In this document: positions 63,209 through 64,000 of the stretch, piece by piece
Layout: each line of letters opens with the position of its first letter
Position numbering within the stretch: position 1 is the stretch's first letter
Translations under genes and position numbers: made by a program
Assembly (NCBI GenBank): GCA_934162665.1
Contig: CAKPJN010000008.1
Coordinates: 1-64,000, forward strand
Direction of reading: 5' to 3'
Source: an uncultured Bacilli bacterium
GTDB taxonomy: Bacteria; Bacillota_I; Bacilli_A; RF39; UBA660
Length of the DNA: 64,000 nt
Notes under the pieces: generated by a model
The model's input: only the letters and a program-made list of their open reading frames with translations
Databases searched by the model: none
Told to the model about the DNA's origin: nothing

Positions 63209-64000
63209 TTAGAAACCTGTTTCATCTAATTTTTCATATAATTGATTTTCTACTTTATATTCTTCAATTTGATCTTTAAACATCTTATCAAAATTTGGTA
63301 ATTCTTTTTGAATAACATCTTGATAGACATTTTTTGTATTGACTATCGCTTTTCTAAAATCCATTATATTTACTTCTTTTCTGTTTTCAAATAAGGCATT
63401 AGAGAAAGATTCTTGAACAAGTGTTAAGGATACATCTGGATACCTGGAACCTATTTCATATATTCTTTTATATTCACTTGTTATATCTGTTATAAATTCC
63501 ATAACTCTTTTTTGAATGAATTTGGTATACATCATCTTAATACCTGTTCTTTTTTCTATTTTTGGTAATGTTCCCATTAATATCTCTATATTTTCTTCTC
63601 TTGTTGGTTCAGCGACATCTACTTTTTGAAATCTTCTTACAAATGCTTTATCTCTTAAAATATATCTTTCATATTCCTCTGTTGTTGTTGCTCCTACGAC
63701 TTTAATATCTCCTCTATCTAATGCGGGTTTAAACATATTAGCAAAATCTAATGCTTCTCCTTTATTTCCCATCAGAGTATGAATTTCATCAATAAATAGT
63801 ATTAACTTTGTCTTTGTTTTTAGTTCATCTAATAAAATTTGTACTTTTGATTCTTGTGTATTTGGGTCAACACCAAGTAATGCACTAGTATTTATTTTAA
63901 CAACAGAATAGTCTTTTAATATATCTGGCACGTTTCCAATTTTTATTCTATAAGCTAATCCTTCAACTATAGCAGTTTTACCTACACCTGGTTTTCCTAC
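63209..64000 (-). CDS. Clp-type AAA+ ATPase, 3' part (continues beyond window)
   Basis: The frame is open to the window edge (to 64000) and starts outside. Visible are Walker [18 protein letters not shown], Walker B LILFIDEIHTLMG, the sensor VVGATTTEEYERYI and arginine-finger region RRFQKVDVAEPT, all of the ClpA/B/C NBD1 type. The protein stops shortly after NBD1 (NQLYEKLDETGF) without middle domain or NBD2, so it is an NBD1-only Clp homologue or a truncated one. Its N-terminal part is unknown. Confidence 0.75.
   Translation of the reverse strand, partial: VGKPGVGKTAIVEGLAYRIKIGNVPDILKDYSVVKINTSALLGVDPNTQESKVQILLDELKTKTKLILFIDEIHTLMGNKGEALDFANMFKPALDRGDIKVVGATTTEEYERYILRDKAFVRRFQKVDVAEPTREENIEILMGTLPKIEKRTGIKMMYTKFIQKRVMEFITDITSEYKRIYEIGSRYPDVSLTLVQESFSNALFENRKEVNIMDFRKAIVNTKNVYQDVIQKELPNFDKMFKDQIEEYKVENQLYEKLDETGF

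Overview
The window comes from a very AT-rich, spore-forming member of the Bacillota. It is probably one of the uncultured gut Bacilli/Erysipelotrichia-type lineages, but that placement is inference. Evidence for endospore formation: a SigG-like sigma factor with YlmC/YmxH- and YunB-like genes, a lon–spoVID–ysxE-like block, a cotJ-like operon (with a CotJA/CotJB fusion and CotJC), a YjcZ-like peptide, and a spore-surface-type cluster (LysM, CnaB-like, SpoIID/peptidoglycan-binding, collagen-like). The standard code fits: TGA is used as stop and Trp is TGG. Eleven tRNA genes are present (ten at 1-1271 and tRNA-His at 59.9 kb) and most protein genes lie on the minus strand. RNA and DNA regulators typical of Bacillota are visible: a proline T-box, a glmS ribozyme, three CIRCE operators and one Fur-type box.

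Layout. 0-1.3 kb: two tRNA clusters, each with its own promoter. 1.3-9.8 kb: small conserved proteins (S1 protein, YutI, YutD, DUF1292), the yunB-ylmC-sigG block, a methyltransferase, a TtcA-like PP-loop enzyme and TrmL. 9.8-13.8 kb: a thioredoxin-like membrane protein, a U32 peptidase/RlhA-like protein and a pair of paralogous small membrane proteins that may be leaderless. 13.8-16.3 kb: a Fur-box-controlled Fur/PerR regulator, [FeFe]-hydrogenase-like protein and rubrerythrin operon. 16.3-21.3 kb: ysxE-, spoVID- and lon-like genes. 21.4-22.6 kb: a decayed IS3-family copy abutting greA. 22.6-31.9 kb: greA, trigger factor, hsp20, phosphoketolase, htpG and an mgtC/sapB pseudogene. 34.6-37.2 kb: a three-gene LysM/CnaB/SpoIID-like operon. 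44-63 kb: Ca-type P-ATPase, M23 peptidase, glycosyltransferase, mtnN, N-domain-less clpB, radical SAM protein, proS, cotJ genes, glmS and the end of a Clp-type ATPase.

The most interesting region is 37.3-44.2 kb. A collagen-like (Gly-X-Thr) spore-surface gene appears split in two. The 5' part (37322-37579) has a ribosome site and start codon. The 3' part (43132-44187) has none and follows directly after the stop codon of a large serine recombinase. Joining the two at a shared ACTGGWCCWACT sequence restores one in-frame gene of about 413 codons and removes about 5.6 kb. The sequences just inside both junctions form imperfect inverted arms, as expected of an integrase attP site. The intervening DNA carries the recombinase, a small overlapping upstream ORF, an XRE-type membrane regulator, an arylsulfotransferase-family gene and a ~230-nt RNA gene. 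This resembles in principle the sporulation-controlled excision elements known at sigK (skin) and spsM (SPbeta), but at a collagen-like gene and with different cargo.

The RNA gene in the element has a second copy 8.8 kb away, downstream of htpG. The two are identical over 252 bp, including the -10 box and terminator, which argues for a conserved structured RNA of unassigned class. In the three heat-shock genes (hsp20, htpG, clpB) the CIRCE spacer contains a TTGACA -35 box, giving a compact HrcA-repressed promoter.
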